A DNA stretch of 64,000 bases from [Scytonema hofmanni] UTEX 2349 (GCF_000582685.1 NZ_KK073768.1:810509-874508), one strand, 5' to 3'; numbered from the stretch's first letter, positions 16,329-25,337 are shown. Numbers and translations: made by a program. Notes: generated by a model not told the origin, from the sequence alone.

Positions 16329-16886
16329 TTATCTCTCAACAATCTGGCTTCTGAGACTCTCGACAAATGCCAGAACTTCGTTTTTAGCTCTTTGTTTTAC
16401 CCCGTTTTTATCAAGGGCTAGCGCTACACCATTAGCAAAAGCATCAAATTCACTGTTTGTCAGACCTCCACCCATTCCACTATGGGAAAGCTTCATAGTC
16501 CGACCAGTATAAATACAGGGACCACCTGCCGCTTGGCAGAATTGATCTATGAGGAACTGACGTAACCGCTGTCCTGAGTTGGTGCTCAAGCCAACAAAGT
16601 ATCTGCCAATTAGTGGGTCATTAATTACGTTTTGTGCGGTATCGTCAATGACGGCTGCGATCGCATTATAGCCTCCCAGCCTTTGATAGAGAGTCCTTTC
16701 TCCTGAACGTTCTGAATCTGAATTATACTGAGCTATGATTGTTGAAGTTGTTGATAGTTGTGCTGTTGGCGTTGTGGTGGTGGAAACAGCAAAACTAGGG
16801 GTTAATCTGAAAATTGTCACAGCCACGAGACTGATACAAACCAATCCCAACCAGAAAGCCTTTGTAAACAGGCTTTTTATTTTCAA
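16329..16886 (-). CDS. truncated haemoglobin (group I), membrane-anchored or exported
   Basis: 185 aa from the TTG at 16886, chosen because AGAGAGG stands about 10 bases upstream and it places a Lys-Lys N-region before a hydrophobic helix (AFWLGLVCISLVAVTIF) ending FAVS, a signal peptide or anchor. The open frame runs to 17009. After a Ser/Thr linker, residues about 65-185 form a 2-on-2 globin: ERTLYQRLGGYNAIAAVID, NDPLIGRYF, LSHSGMGG with the proximal His, and a C-terminal helix EVLAFVESLRSQI. Group I truncated haemoglobins bind O2 or NO. The N-terminal export segment is unusual, since cyanobacterial GlbN is normally about 120 aa and cytosolic. It is downstream of potC on the same strand but 400 bp away. 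Confidence 0.85.
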   Translation of the reverse strand: MKIKSLFTKAFWLGLVCISLVAVTIFRLTPSFAVSTTTTPTAQLSTTSTIIAQYNSDSERSGERTLYQRLGGYNAIAAVIDDTAQNVINDPLIGRYFVGLSTNSGQRLRQFLIDQFCQAAGGPCIYTGRTMKLSHSGMGGGLTNSEFDAFANGVALALDKNGVKQRAKNEVLAFVESLRSQIVER

Positions 16887-17283
16887 AATGAAAATTCCTC
16901 TCTTTAAGTTTAGTGCTGCATAAGTTTTCTTACTTTTACGCCGTTTAATGGTGGCGGTGAAATTACTTAAGCTGCGATCACTTGAAATTAAACCATAAAT
17001 TCCGTGCAATTACTATATCTAATAAATAGATTCATACAAACCAAAATCCCCCATTCCTCAGACATCATAAGCAGCTGTAATCGCTGATGATGGGACGATG
17101 GGGGTGTAACTCAAGTAAAAAAACAGTGATTTTACTCACTAGAATTTTAAATAAATTTATAAAAATTTTACAGATTTACTTTTTGTCTTGTTGAAAAATT
17201 TATAATTTATTCTTTCTTAGAGGATGGGGGTGAAAGTATTATAAAAGACTTAAAAAGCCCTAATAAGGAAAAATTTGACATTA

Positions 17284-18087
17284 TCAGCCTTTATCCTCTT
17301 GGTCAGCGCGAATCAATTCAGCGATAAAAGCGACGATCGCAGATACTAAAATTAAGATGACGCTGAGAGCATTGATATCTGGCTTGACTCCAGTTCTGAT
17401 GCGGCTGAAAATTTCCATTGGCAGTGTGTTGGAACCACTACCGGCGGTGAAGCTGGCAATGAGAAAGTCATCTAAGCTGAGTACAAAAGCAAGCAAACAA
17501 CCTGCGATAATTCCAGGCATTAGCTGAGGTAGCAATACTTGGATGAAAGCTTGCATTGGTGTGGCTCCTAAATCAAGTGCGGCTTCTTCTAGGTGAGGAT
17601 CTATGTTGGTAAGTCGCGATGAAACTACAAGCGCAACGTATGCTAGACAGAAGACGACATGAGCGGCAACAATTGTCCACAAACTTAAGGGGATGGCAAA
17701 GGCTGCTAAAAAAACTAGGGTAGCTACAGCGATCGCAATATCGGGAATAATCAATGGTAGGTAAGAAATTCCCCTATACAATGCTTTTCCCGGAAACTGG
17801 TAACGCGCTATACCTACCGCCATCAAGGTTCCCAGCACTGCTGCTATACTTACGGCACTACAAGCAACTATTAAACTGTTTTTTAAAGCTGATAATATAC
17901 GTTCATCACTGAATAGCTTGGTATACCAATCAAGGGTGAATCCTTGCCAAGTTGCACTGTAAGGCGAGGAGTTGAAGCTATAAAAGGCAAGTACCAAAAT
18001 CGGCAGATACATCACCACAAACATCAGTAGTGAGAAAACCGCTTGCCATGCGACACGCGGTTTCTTTTGGGATGAATATATATTCAC
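17284..18087 (-). CDS. potC: spermidine/putrescine-type ABC transporter permease (PotC-like)
   Basis: 267 aa, six membrane segments of the MetI-type permease fold, starting at a GTG. The EAA motif is visible as LEEAALDLGATPMQAFIQVLLPQLMPGI (about residues 162-189), as is the PotC-like LSLDDFLIASFTAGSGSNTLPMEIFSRIRTGVKPDINALS. It would pair with PotB, the PotA ATPase and the PotD binding protein in polyamine import. None of those genes is adjacent; both flanks are non-coding. Its partners must be elsewhere or the gene is an orphan. Confidence 0.88.
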   Translation of the reverse strand: MNIYSSQKKPRVAWQAVFSLLMFVVMYLPILVLAFYSFNSSPYSATWQGFTLDWYTKLFSDERILSALKNSLIVACSAVSIAAVLGTLMAVGIARYQFPGKALYRGISYLPLIIPDIAIAVATLVFLAAFAIPLSLWTIVAAHVVFCLAYVALVVSSRLTNIDPHLEEAALDLGATPMQAFIQVLLPQLMPGIIAGCLLAFVLSLDDFLIASFTAGSGSNTLPMEIFSRIRTGVKPDINALSVILILVSAIVAFIAELIRADQEDKG

Positions 18088-18230
18088 GTTTATTTTAAGC
18101 TAGTTCTTCCTTATCAAAACTAATCATATCATTTTTCATGTCAATAGTCAATAGCAAATTCCCCTTTAATCGAATACATGTAGTAGTCTGTCAATTTTAT
18201 TTTGAGGGGTTATGTATACATCCAAAACCC

Positions 18231-18260
18231 TGTAGAGACGCGAAATTTCGCGTCTCTACA
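18231..18260. repeat. dispersed palindrome, copy 3 (perfect, 30 bp)
   Basis: A perfect 30-bp palindrome: half-site TGTAGAGACGCGAAA followed by its exact complement. It is identical to the copy at 21388-21417. It starts 17 bp past the stop of a 31-aa membrane ORF on the minus strand. Confidence 0.9.
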
Positions 18261-18277
18261 ACTGCTTTGTAAATTGT

Positions 18278-18373
18278 TTACATGAGTAGATTAACTCCAA
18301 CCCAGTAGAGAATTAAAACTGAAACAACACTTAACCACAAAATTCCTTTGTTCGTATACCAATTCTTGTTCAT
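18278..18373 (-). CDS. 31-aa single-pass membrane micro-protein
   Basis: An ATG at 18373 preceded by CCAGGAAAAATCAA (AGGA ribosome site, spacing about 8) opens a 31-codon frame ending in TAA at 18278. It starts MNKNWYTNKG, then a hydrophobic helix ILWLSVVSVLILYWVGVNLL. A short charged N-terminus plus one TM helix fits small membrane regulatory or photosystem-type subunits, but I do not recognise the sequence. A perfect palindrome follows 17 bp downstream. A second 31-codon membrane ORF with the same downstream arrangement is at 21436-21531. Confidence 0.5.
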   Translation of the reverse strand: MNKNWYTNKGILWLSVVSVLILYWVGVNLLM

Positions 18374-18842
18374 TTGATTTTTCCTGGTTGAGTGGGCATA
18401 GCATTGTCAAAACTAGGAAATAAGCTATTGCTTGGCATTTCCCGGAGTTATTATTAGCTATTCCCAATTAATTATCAAATTTGGTTCAATTTGCGATTTT
18501 AAGAAATTGAGCAACCATTATTTATTTGGTTGTTAATACTATTTTAGCGATCGCCACAGTATTTTGACCAGCAGATAAATAATTAAACGGTATATTCCTT
18601 AAGGTAGAGAATAATCAAGATTAAGTTAGTTTTTTGAAATATTCCTCTCTCAAGAGGTAGTTATTTCCTTCCTTTCGGTAGACAGTAATTATCGAAATAT
18701 GTACAATAATAGAAATGAAATTATTGTCTTGCAACAGTTTGTTTTCAAACTTAATTCTTATGCAGAGTGCATCAATTGCAAACATTTTTGAGTAAGAAAG
18801 CAAGCTTTTTAAATGCAAGTCTTATTTATTGGGAGGTTTGTA

Positions 18843-19931
18843 ATGCGGATTGCTCAGGTAGCCCCACTATGGGAGAGAGTACCACCCCCCGCTTACGGCG
18901 GGATCGAGCTAGTAGTAGCATTGTTGACTGACGAATTAGTCCGACGAGGACATGAAGTAACGCTGTTTGCATCAGGTGACTCTATCAGTTTGGCAAAGCT
19001 AGAATCAGTTCATCCGCGTGCTTTACGACTTGACCCGACTATTAAGGAGTACGGTGTCTACGAGTTGATGAATTTAAGTTCAGTATACGATCGGGCAGAA
19101 GATTTTGATATTATTCACTCCCATATGGGCTTTGGGGCATTGCCTTACGCTAAGTTGGTAAAAACTCCTACGATTCATACGTTGCATGGTGTTTTTACAC
19201 CTGACAACGAAAAAATGTTTAAACACGCTAAACAACAACCATACATCACTATTTCTGAGGCACAACGGGAACCGAGGTTAGACCTTAACTGTGTAGCGAC
19301 TGTTTACAACGGAATTGATGTTAGCAGTTATAAGTTTCACCCTCAACCGGAAGATGAGCCTTACTTAGCCTTTTTGGGTAGGATATCACCAGAAAAAGGA
19401 CCGCACTTAGCAATAGAAGTTGCTCTCAAAACTGGCTGGCGTTTGAAAATAGCTGGTAAGGTGGATGTTGTTGATGTGGAATACTATGAAAAGGAAATTA
19501 AGCCGCACATCGACGGTAAGCAAATTGAATATTTGGGTGAAGCAAACCATGAGCAGAAAAATGCTTTAATGGGTGGTGCTGTAGCTACGTTATTCCCCAT
19601 TACTTGGCGAGAACCATTTGGGTTGGTGATGGTAGAATCAATGGCAGCAGGGACACCAGTTATCGCAATGAAACTAGGGTCTACAAAAGAAGTAATTGAC
19701 CACGGGAAAACGGGTTTTCTGTGCGATAATATCGAAGAATTCGTTAATGCGATCGCTCGGGTGGGAGAATTAGACCGACGTGCTTGTCGGGAATATGTCT
19801 CGAAGCGTTTCAGTTTGCAAGCAATGACTGATGGTTATGAAGCTGTTTATAGGCAACTTGTGGCAGATAAATTTTCCCAGCGCAATGGTCATTTCCGCAA
19901 TGCGGTAACTTTAGCTAAAAGCAGCATTTAG
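18843..19931 (+). CDS. glycosyltransferase family 4 protein
   Basis: 362 aa from the ATG at 18843, with GGGAGG about 6 bases upstream (an upstream ATG at 18813 lacks one). GT-B fold: N-terminal domain with APLWERVPPPAYGGIELVV (about residues 5-23) and IIHSHMGFGALPYAK; C-terminal donor domain with FLGRISPEKGPHLAIEVA (about 180-197), FPITWREPFGLVMVESMAAGTPVIA (EX7E) and GKTGFLCDNIEEFVNAI. Probably transfers hexose from a nucleotide sugar; acceptor unknown. It stands alone between divergent or opposed genes. Confidence 0.9.
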   Translation: MRIAQVAPLWERVPPPAYGGIELVVALLTDELVRRGHEVTLFASGDSISLAKLESVHPRALRLDPTIKEYGVYELMNLSSVYDRAEDFDIIHSHMGFGALPYAKLVKTPTIHTLHGVFTPDNEKMFKHAKQQPYITISEAQREPRLDLNCVATVYNGIDVSSYKFHPQPEDEPYLAFLGRISPEKGPHLAIEVALKTGWRLKIAGKVDVVDVEYYEKEIKPHIDGKQIEYLGEANHEQKNALMGGAVATLFPITWREPFGLVMVESMAAGTPVIAMKLGSTKEVIDHGKTGFLCDNIEEFVNAIARVGELDRRACREYVSKRFSLQAMTDGYEAVYRQLVADKFSQRNGHFRNAVTLAKSSI

Positions 19932-19957
19932 CCTTTTTTGGCTTTGATGTAGTGTCA

Positions 19958-19974
19958 GGCGATCGCCATTTTTT
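19958..19974 (+). terminator. HIP1-based hairpin with T-run
   Basis: GGCGATCGCC (19958-19967) followed by ATTTTTTG, 27 bp after the glycosyltransferase stop codon. A plausible intrinsic terminator. Confidence 0.4.
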
Positions 19975-20042
19975 GATTAGTCTTGATATGATATTTTAGG
20001 CGATCGCTATTCCAAATCCTAATTTAAACATATAGCAAATAA

Positions 20043-21251
20043 TTATGTTTCTTCCAAAACTGGATGCTTCTTATGACTTGCGGTAACACAGGTTCCTGCC
20101 GCTAAAAATGCTACAGCACCGATAAATACTTCCGGTACAAGTGAAAGAGTCGCTAATTGGGGAAATATAGCTGTAAATAAAGCTCCTCCTAACGCAATCC
20201 CAGCAAAATACATTCCGATTGCTAAACCTGCACGTTTGGCTGATACCAATGATAGTGCAAACGGAATCGCACCATTCAAGATTAAACTGAATGTAACAAC
20301 ACTCAAGAAAATCAAAATTACCTTGGCACCAAAGAATAGCATTAGTAACATTAAAATTGAGATTACACAGCTACCCCCAACCATTGCTTTTCGGTTGCCG
20401 ATTTTGATCGCAAATGCACCTGCTGGCAGAGCTGCAAATGCTAATGAAAGGCTGATGATAAACATCATCCCGTCGATGTTATTAGTATTTAATTCAATTT
20501 TGAGTAGTTTACCAAGGACATCGATTAATAATCGAGAACCCCAAGCGATACTAAAACCAGTTCCTAAAAGTAAAAATAATGTTCTTGGTAATTGTTCGGA
20601 TATATTGGGAATTTCAGTAACTTGAACAATGGGTTTCTCTGGGGGATTGACAAATCGCAGCAGAAAAGCAGCAGCAAGTAAAACAAACGAACTCAAAGCG
20701 AAAGCAAAAACAGCCCCCAAACCGAGGATAAAATTAGTGCTGATAGGACGAAACGCGGCAATTAATCCTCCAACCAAAGTTAATAAACTTGCCGCTAATG
20801 GTAAATCATTTCTGCCAGCGTATTTTCCCAATAATGCGATCGCAGGACTACGAAAAACTGCCATAGCTATAGACCAAGCTATTACGACAAACAAAAAAAT
20901 CCCGCGTGTCGCTTCCCCAGGTGAAAAAAAAGTGACAATTGCAGGTATAACAATAAAAAAAGCTGAGGAAAGAATTACACCAACCGAAATAAACGGAAAA
21001 CGATTAGTAACCCAGCGTTTTCTGTCGTCAGAAAGTCCACCCATCAAGGGTTCTATCACGACAGCTAAGGTATTCTCAACTATTAATAAGCCTATCGCAA
21101 AATCCTGATTCAAGCCAATTCCTACCAAAAGCTGTGGTATATACAAGTTATAAATCAGCCAGCACAGGGTAATTGCTCCTTGCATTCCAGCTAAACTACA
21201 AACTTGTAGCCACATAATCCCGTTAGGATTAGTTTCTGTAATTTTTGCCAT
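20043..21251 (-). CDS. MFS transporter (SLC45-like)
   Basis: 402 aa with about 12 hydrophobic helices. The start MWLQVCSLAGMQGAITLCWLIYNLYIPQLL and the cytoplasmic loop EPLMGGLSDDRKRWVTNRFPFI (motif A-like GxxxD/ERxxR-type) match the GPH/SLC45 sugar-type branch of the major facilitator superfamily, and a second copy of the loop (FAIKIGNRKAMVGGS) is in the C-terminal half. Substrate cannot be deduced. Not in an evident operon. Confidence 0.82.
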   Translation of the reverse strand: MAKITETNPNGIMWLQVCSLAGMQGAITLCWLIYNLYIPQLLVGIGLNQDFAIGLLIVENTLAVVIEPLMGGLSDDRKRWVTNRFPFISVGVILSSAFFIVIPAIVTFFSPGEATRGIFLFVVIAWSIAMAVFRSPAIALLGKYAGRNDLPLAASLLTLVGGLIAAFRPISTNFILGLGAVFAFALSSFVLLAAAFLLRFVNPPEKPIVQVTEIPNISEQLPRTLFLLLGTGFSIAWGSRLLIDVLGKLLKIELNTNNIDGMMFIISLSLAFAALPAGAFAIKIGNRKAMVGGSCVISILMLLMLFFGAKVILIFLSVVTFSLILNGAIPFALSLVSAKRAGLAIGMYFAGIALGGALFTAIFPQLATLSLVPEVFIGAVAFLAAGTCVTASHKKHPVLEET

Positions 21252-21387
21252 TTACTATACCTGAAATTCTCATTCTTTCCCATTTATTTAACATGGAAGC
21301 GAGAGAAAATATTCAAGTTGTAAAAAATATAAACGAAGATACAGCAGATTTGAGGTTTAGGAAGTACATATATAAAACCCCTCTCCT

Positions 21388-21417
21388 TGTAGAGACGCGA
21401 AATTTCGCGTCTCTACA
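21388..21417. repeat. dispersed palindrome, copy 4 (perfect, 30 bp)
   Basis: Identical to the copy at 18231-18260. Preceded by TATATAAAACCCCTCTCCT, a context also found before the copy at 58205. Confidence 0.9.
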
Positions 21418-21435
21418 TTCTTTTCCAACAGATAT

Positions 21436-21531
21436 CTAATAAGCAGCGTGAAAGTCAATAGCTGGTTGGAGAAATAACATAATTCCTCCTACCACGACAA
21501 AAGATAAAGTTACCCAAAAGAAAATTTTCAT
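21436..21531 (-). CDS. 31-aa single-pass membrane micro-protein, coupled to upstream gene
   Basis: The ATG overlaps the TGA of the preceding oxidase-fold gene (ATGA), strong evidence for translational coupling. The 31-codon frame starts MKIFFWVTLSFVVVGGIML and ends LQPAIDFHAAY before TAG at 21436: one TM helix of about 18 residues and a short polar tail. No family recognised. The perfect 30-bp palindrome lies 18 bp beyond the stop, as for the other 31-aa ORF at 18278-18373. Confidence 0.6.
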   Translation of the reverse strand: MKIFFWVTLSFVVVGGIMLFLQPAIDFHAAY

Positions 21532-22034
21532 CCCAAAGCTATTTTCTCATTCTCACCGCTACTAGCTTTTTCACCCGTAGTAATTGCTTTTACTAAACCA
21601 ATTGTGTGCGCTACAAAGTTGGATGGTGCATCCCAATATTCAGCTTTTACTACATTCACTTTGATTAAACCAATATCCGGTTCGTCTAATCCTTTGGGAA
21701 ACCAAGCTTTGAGTTCTGGCTTCCACAATTCTTCAATTTTGTTGCGGTCTTTGACTAATTGTGCTGTGCCGGACATAGAAACGTAACTCTGTTTATTAGG
21801 TGCGGCAAAACTAACATTAACCTGTTCATGGTGTTCGATTTCATCTACCTTATGAGAAGGAGCGTAGGTGAAAAACCAAAGAGTACCATCAGATTCAATT
21901 ACGCCATTCGTAGACATAGGACGACTGTGCAAAGTTCCATCGTCATCGATAGTGGTTAACATGCCACAGTCAATATCTTTGACTAGTTCACGCAGCTTTT
22001 CAATTTTTTGATTTTGGTCTGTATCAGTTGTCAT
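21528..22034 (-). CDS. pyridoxamine 5'-phosphate oxidase-fold protein (general stress protein 26-like)
   Basis: 168 aa split-barrel flavin-binding fold. Visible features: ELVKDIDCGMLTTIDDDGTLHSRPMS (about residues 14-39), GTLWFFTYAPSHKVDEIEHHEQVNVSFA, YVSMSGTAQLVKDRNKIEELWKPELKAWFPKG, and the C-terminal YWDAP. This set is typical of the GSP26/pyridox-oxidase-like group that binds FMN, FAD or F420-like cofactors; the substrate is unknown. Its last codons overlap the start of a 31-aa membrane ORF by 4 bases. Confidence 0.85.
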   Translation of the reverse strand: MTTDTDQNQKIEKLRELVKDIDCGMLTTIDDDGTLHSRPMSTNGVIESDGTLWFFTYAPSHKVDEIEHHEQVNVSFAAPNKQSYVSMSGTAQLVKDRNKIEELWKPELKAWFPKGLDEPDIGLIKVNVVKAEYWDAPSNFVAHTIGLVKAITTGEKASSGENEKIALG

Positions 22035-22365
22035 TGATTATTACTCTTGTCTCTATTTCAAAACTTAAGTTTAGTGAATTTTTCAACTCTTTTTATGTGT
22101 TAACGTTTATTCTGTTCTACTGCGTTAACCTTGAGGAAGATTTCTAAAAAAATCATTCTTTTAGCTATATCCATAGAGGTAGAAAAATAATTCGTAGTGA
22201 GCGGTTCACCGCTCAATTGCAAAGCCTTTAAGTCCTATAAAGGATAGAGCCGCTTACTACATTTACTACATTAGTTTAATTTTTTTCTATCCAAGGGAGG
22301 AAGAAATAAGATTTGCAGTTGTGTGATAAAAAATAAATCACCGTATACAGTCAGCTTTTGAGATA
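22035..22365. other. intergenic region between divergent genes
   Basis: Contains an imperfect palindrome TGAGCGGTTCACCGCTCA (about 22198-22215) and otherwise AT-rich DNA presumed to hold the two divergent promoters. No gene seen. Confidence 0.45.
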
Positions 22366-25278
22366 ATGCCACACGCGGAAAAGTTCCAAAATCAGTTGGC
22401 TGATAATTTGTTATCGTTGCACCAGCAAATAAATAAACAAGCGAATTACTCGATGGTCGCAACTGTTGAAGAAGGAATGGTGCTGCAACTTGCTGATGGT
22501 ACTATCCAAGCTGGCAATACGGCTTGCGATCGCATACTTGGACTGACTGCCGAGCAGGTGATAGGGCATAGTTCGGTCGATCATCCTTGCCAATGGATTC
22601 ATGAAGATGGCTCTCCTTTCTCGCGTGAGTCTCACCCAGCGATGGTAGCCTTGCAAACAGGAAAGCCATGCTTGAATGTGGTGATGGGTTTGTATAAGCC
22701 AAATGGTCAGTTAGTCTGGCTATTGCTGAACTCACAACCTTTATTTTTGGCTGGAGGAACAACACCACTAGCTGTTGTGACAACTTTTTCTGAGATTAAA
22801 AAATCAACTGGTGCGGCATCAGTTCCACATAAATACCAGCCGGCAAGGGTGTCTAAACAAGATATAGAAATTGCATTGCCAAATAACGAACAATTTGAGC
22901 TAGCAGCGGTTAATTGCCTATTTTACGATTGGGAGGTTTCGCGGGGTACTGTAGAAAGAACTCAGGGTCTGACTGCGCTTTTGGGATACACTCAACCAGA
23001 AGCTAAACCGACGCAACAATGGTGGCAACAGCTTGTGCATCCGGATGACTTACAACGAGTTGATGACGAATTTAAAGCTAGTTTGGCACATAGTGATCGC
23101 TATAAAATTGAGTACCGAGTGCGTCACAAAGATGGTCATTATGTGTGGCTACAGGATCGAGGGTTTGTTGAGCGGGATGCAGATAATTGTGTTTTCCGGA
23201 TAGTTGGCATTGGAATTGACATTAGCGATCGCAAAAAAACTGAAGCAGATTTACAACAAAGTGAAGAACGCATTCGGCTTGCAACTACTGCGGCTAATCT
23301 AGGTATGTGGTTTTGGGATTTAACCACCAACGAATTAATTTGGACTTCCAAGTGTAAAGAACTATTTGGATTTCCACCTGACACCACTATTACTTACGAG
23401 CTTTTCCGGGATCGTCTGCATCCAGAAGATCGCGATCGCACTGATGAAGCTGTTAGCTGTGCTGTTGCTCAAAAGCTAGATTATGATATAGAGTATCGCG
23501 CTGTTTGGACTGATGGTAGCGTGCATTGGCTTGCTGCTAAAGGTCGAGGCTTCTATGATGCCGATGGTGAGCCAGTGCGGATGATGGGAACAGCTCAAGA
23601 TATTAGCGATCGCAAGCAAGCTGAAGAAACTCTGCGTCAAAGTGAAGAACGTTACCGTTTATTAGCTGACACTATTCCAGAAATGGTCTGGACAACAGAT
23701 GCTGAAGGACTGGTAACTTACGTAAATCAGCGTTGGCAAGAATACACCGGGTTAAGTTTAGAGGAAATTGCTAGGTACGGCAGGAAAAAAGTACTGCATC
23801 CAGATGATGTAGAAATATCTACACAACTGTGGACAGAAGCGCTACAAAATGGTACACCTTACGAAATAGAACATCGTTATCTCAGAGCTGCTGATGGCAC
23901 ATATCGTTGGCATTTAGTACGAGGTTTACCGATAAAAGACCATCAAGGACGCGTCGTCAAATGGTTTGGCACTTGTACAGATATTCATCAGCAAAAACAA
24001 ATTGATGAAGAACGTGCCCAAATTTTAGAGCGAGAAAAAACTGCCCGTCTGGAAGCAGAAGCAGCAAACCGCATCAAAGATGAGTTTCTTGCTGTACTTT
24101 CTCATGAATTGCGATCGCCTCTCAATCCGATTTTAGGTTGGACAAAGTTACTTAAAACCCGCAAATTTGATGAAGCGGCGACTTTTCGAGCTTTGGATAC
24201 CATCGAACGCAATGCTAAATTGCAAATTCAACTAATTGACGACTTGCTGGATGTTTCCCGCATACTACGAGGTAAAGTATGTTTGAATTTTGCTGCCTTT
24301 GATTTAGCAAGTATAATTAATGCCGCAATCGAAACAGTAAAATTGGCAGCACAAGAAAAATCTATCGAAATGCATCTGCAAATTGAGCCAAATGTAGGTA
24401 AAGTTTTGTGTGATTTTAATCGCTTGCAGCAAGTCGTCGGCAATTTGCTCAATAATGCTGTTAAATTTACCCCAGCAGGGGGACGAGTTGATATCAAGCT
24501 GTCGGTGTGCAGGGGACAAGGAGACAAGGAGACAAGGAGACAAGGAGACAAGGGGACAAGGGGACAAGGAGACAAGGAGAATAATTCTTCTTTCCCCCGC
24601 TCCTCTACCTATGCCAAAATCACCGTTACTGACACGGGTAAGGGGATTTCGAGTGAATTTCTGCCCCACGTTTTTGAATATTTTCGACAAGCAGATAGCA
24701 GCATTACCCGGAATCATGGTGGGCTGGGGCTGGGTTTGTCGATTGTTCGCCATCTGGTAGAGTTACATGGCGGCAATGTGACGGCTAAAAGTGCCGGAGA
24801 AGGAAAAGGGGCAACTTTTATTCTGAGATTGCCTTTAATTCAAGAAAGGAGCAAACAAGAGAAGGAAAAAAAGACAGAGGCAGAGAATATCAACTCCTTA
24901 CCTCTTTTAGGAATACGGATATTGTTAGTTGATGATGAGATAGATACACGCGATTTCATGAGCTTTTTATTACAACAGTATGGAGCGACTGTAACTGAAG
25001 CTTCATCGGCAAGTCAGGCGTTAGAAGCATTTGCCGAATCACCGCCCGATATATTACTGAGTGATTTAGGAATGCCGTTGGTGGATGGCTATAGTTTAAT
25101 GACTCAAATCAGATCGATGTCTGGTGAGCAAAGCGGACAAATTCCCGCGATCGCTCTTAGCGCTTATGCTGGAGAAAGCGATCGCGATCGGGCATTTGCC
25201 GCAGGTTTCCAAAAGCACCTCGCAAAGCCAGTAGAACCGACGGAATTACTAGCTTTGATTATAGATTTGCTTGGATAA
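22366..25278 (+). CDS. multi-PAS hybrid sensor histidine kinase / response regulator
   Basis: 970 aa, no membrane segments, so probably cytosolic. Order: a divergent PAS domain (about 25-140), three PAS/PAC units (about 170-290, 295-415, 420-545, each ending with a GIxxDISDRKxAE-type PAC tail), HisKA with the phospho-accepting His in LAVLSHELRSPLNPILGW (about residue 580), HATPase_c with NNAVKFTPAGG, DTGKGIS and GGLGLGLSIV boxes, and a receiver domain (about 860-970) with DDE near the start and the phospho-Asp in LLSDLGMP (about 897). The signal is unknown. A GGAGACAA octamer array is inserted in frame in the ATPase domain (24513-24580), between the N box and the G1 box. Confidence 0.92.
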   Translation: MPHAEKFQNQLADNLLSLHQQINKQANYSMVATVEEGMVLQLADGTIQAGNTACDRILGLTAEQVIGHSSVDHPCQWIHEDGSPFSRESHPAMVALQTGKPCLNVVMGLYKPNGQLVWLLLNSQPLFLAGGTTPLAVVTTFSEIKKSTGAASVPHKYQPARVSKQDIEIALPNNEQFELAAVNCLFYDWEVSRGTVERTQGLTALLGYTQPEAKPTQQWWQQLVHPDDLQRVDDEFKASLAHSDRYKIEYRVRHKDGHYVWLQDRGFVERDADNCVFRIVGIGIDISDRKKTEADLQQSEERIRLATTAANLGMWFWDLTTNELIWTSKCKELFGFPPDTTITYELFRDRLHPEDRDRTDEAVSCAVAQKLDYDIEYRAVWTDGSVHWLAAKGRGFYDADGEPVRMMGTAQDISDRKQAEETLRQSEERYRLLADTIPEMVWTTDAEGLVTYVNQRWQEYTGLSLEEIARYGRKKVLHPDDVEISTQLWTEALQNGTPYEIEHRYLRAADGTYRWHLVRGLPIKDHQGRVVKWFGTCTDIHQQKQIDEERAQILEREKTARLEAEAANRIKDEFLAVLSHELRSPLNPILGWTKLLKTRKFDEAATFRALDTIERNAKLQIQLIDDLLDVSRILRGKVCLNFAAFDLASIINAAIETVKLAAQEKSIEMHLQIEPNVGKVLCDFNRLQQVVGNLLNNAVKFTPAGGRVDIKLSVCRGQGDKETRRQGDKGTRGQGDKENNSSFPRSSTYAKITVTDTGKGISSEFLPHVFEYFRQADSSITRNHGGLGLGLSIVRHLVELHGGNVTAKSAGEGKGATFILRLPLIQERSKQEKEKKTEAENINSLPLLGIRILLVDDEIDTRDFMSFLLQQYGATVTEASSASQALEAFAESPPDILLSDLGMPLVDGYSLMTQIRSMSGEQSGQIPAIALSAYAGESDRDRAFAAGFQKHLAKPVEPTELLALIIDLLG
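24513..24580. repeat. in-frame GGAGACAA octamer array inside the kinase gene
   Basis: About eight tandem copies of GGAGACAA / GGGGACAA. It keeps the reading frame and encodes an Arg/Lys/Asp/Gly/Gln-rich loop (GQGDKETRRQGDKGTRG). Confidence 0.85.
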
Positions 25279-25337
25279 TGGGGAATGGGGAAAGGGGAGA
25301 AATTTCTCTCTTTCTCTAAGTTAACAGTGGGGAAATT

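Larger units (their letters stand above)
18088..18842. other. intergenic region with one small ORF and a palindrome
   Basis: Apart from the 31-aa ORF (18278-18373) and the 30-bp palindrome (18231-18260), I see no coding signal. A 65-aa frame on the minus strand (18621-18818) has no start context or motif and was not accepted. Confidence 0.5.

Noticed and set aside
18621..18818. A 65-aa minus-strand frame
   Set aside because: No ribosome site, no motif, and composition like the surrounding AT-rich DNA.
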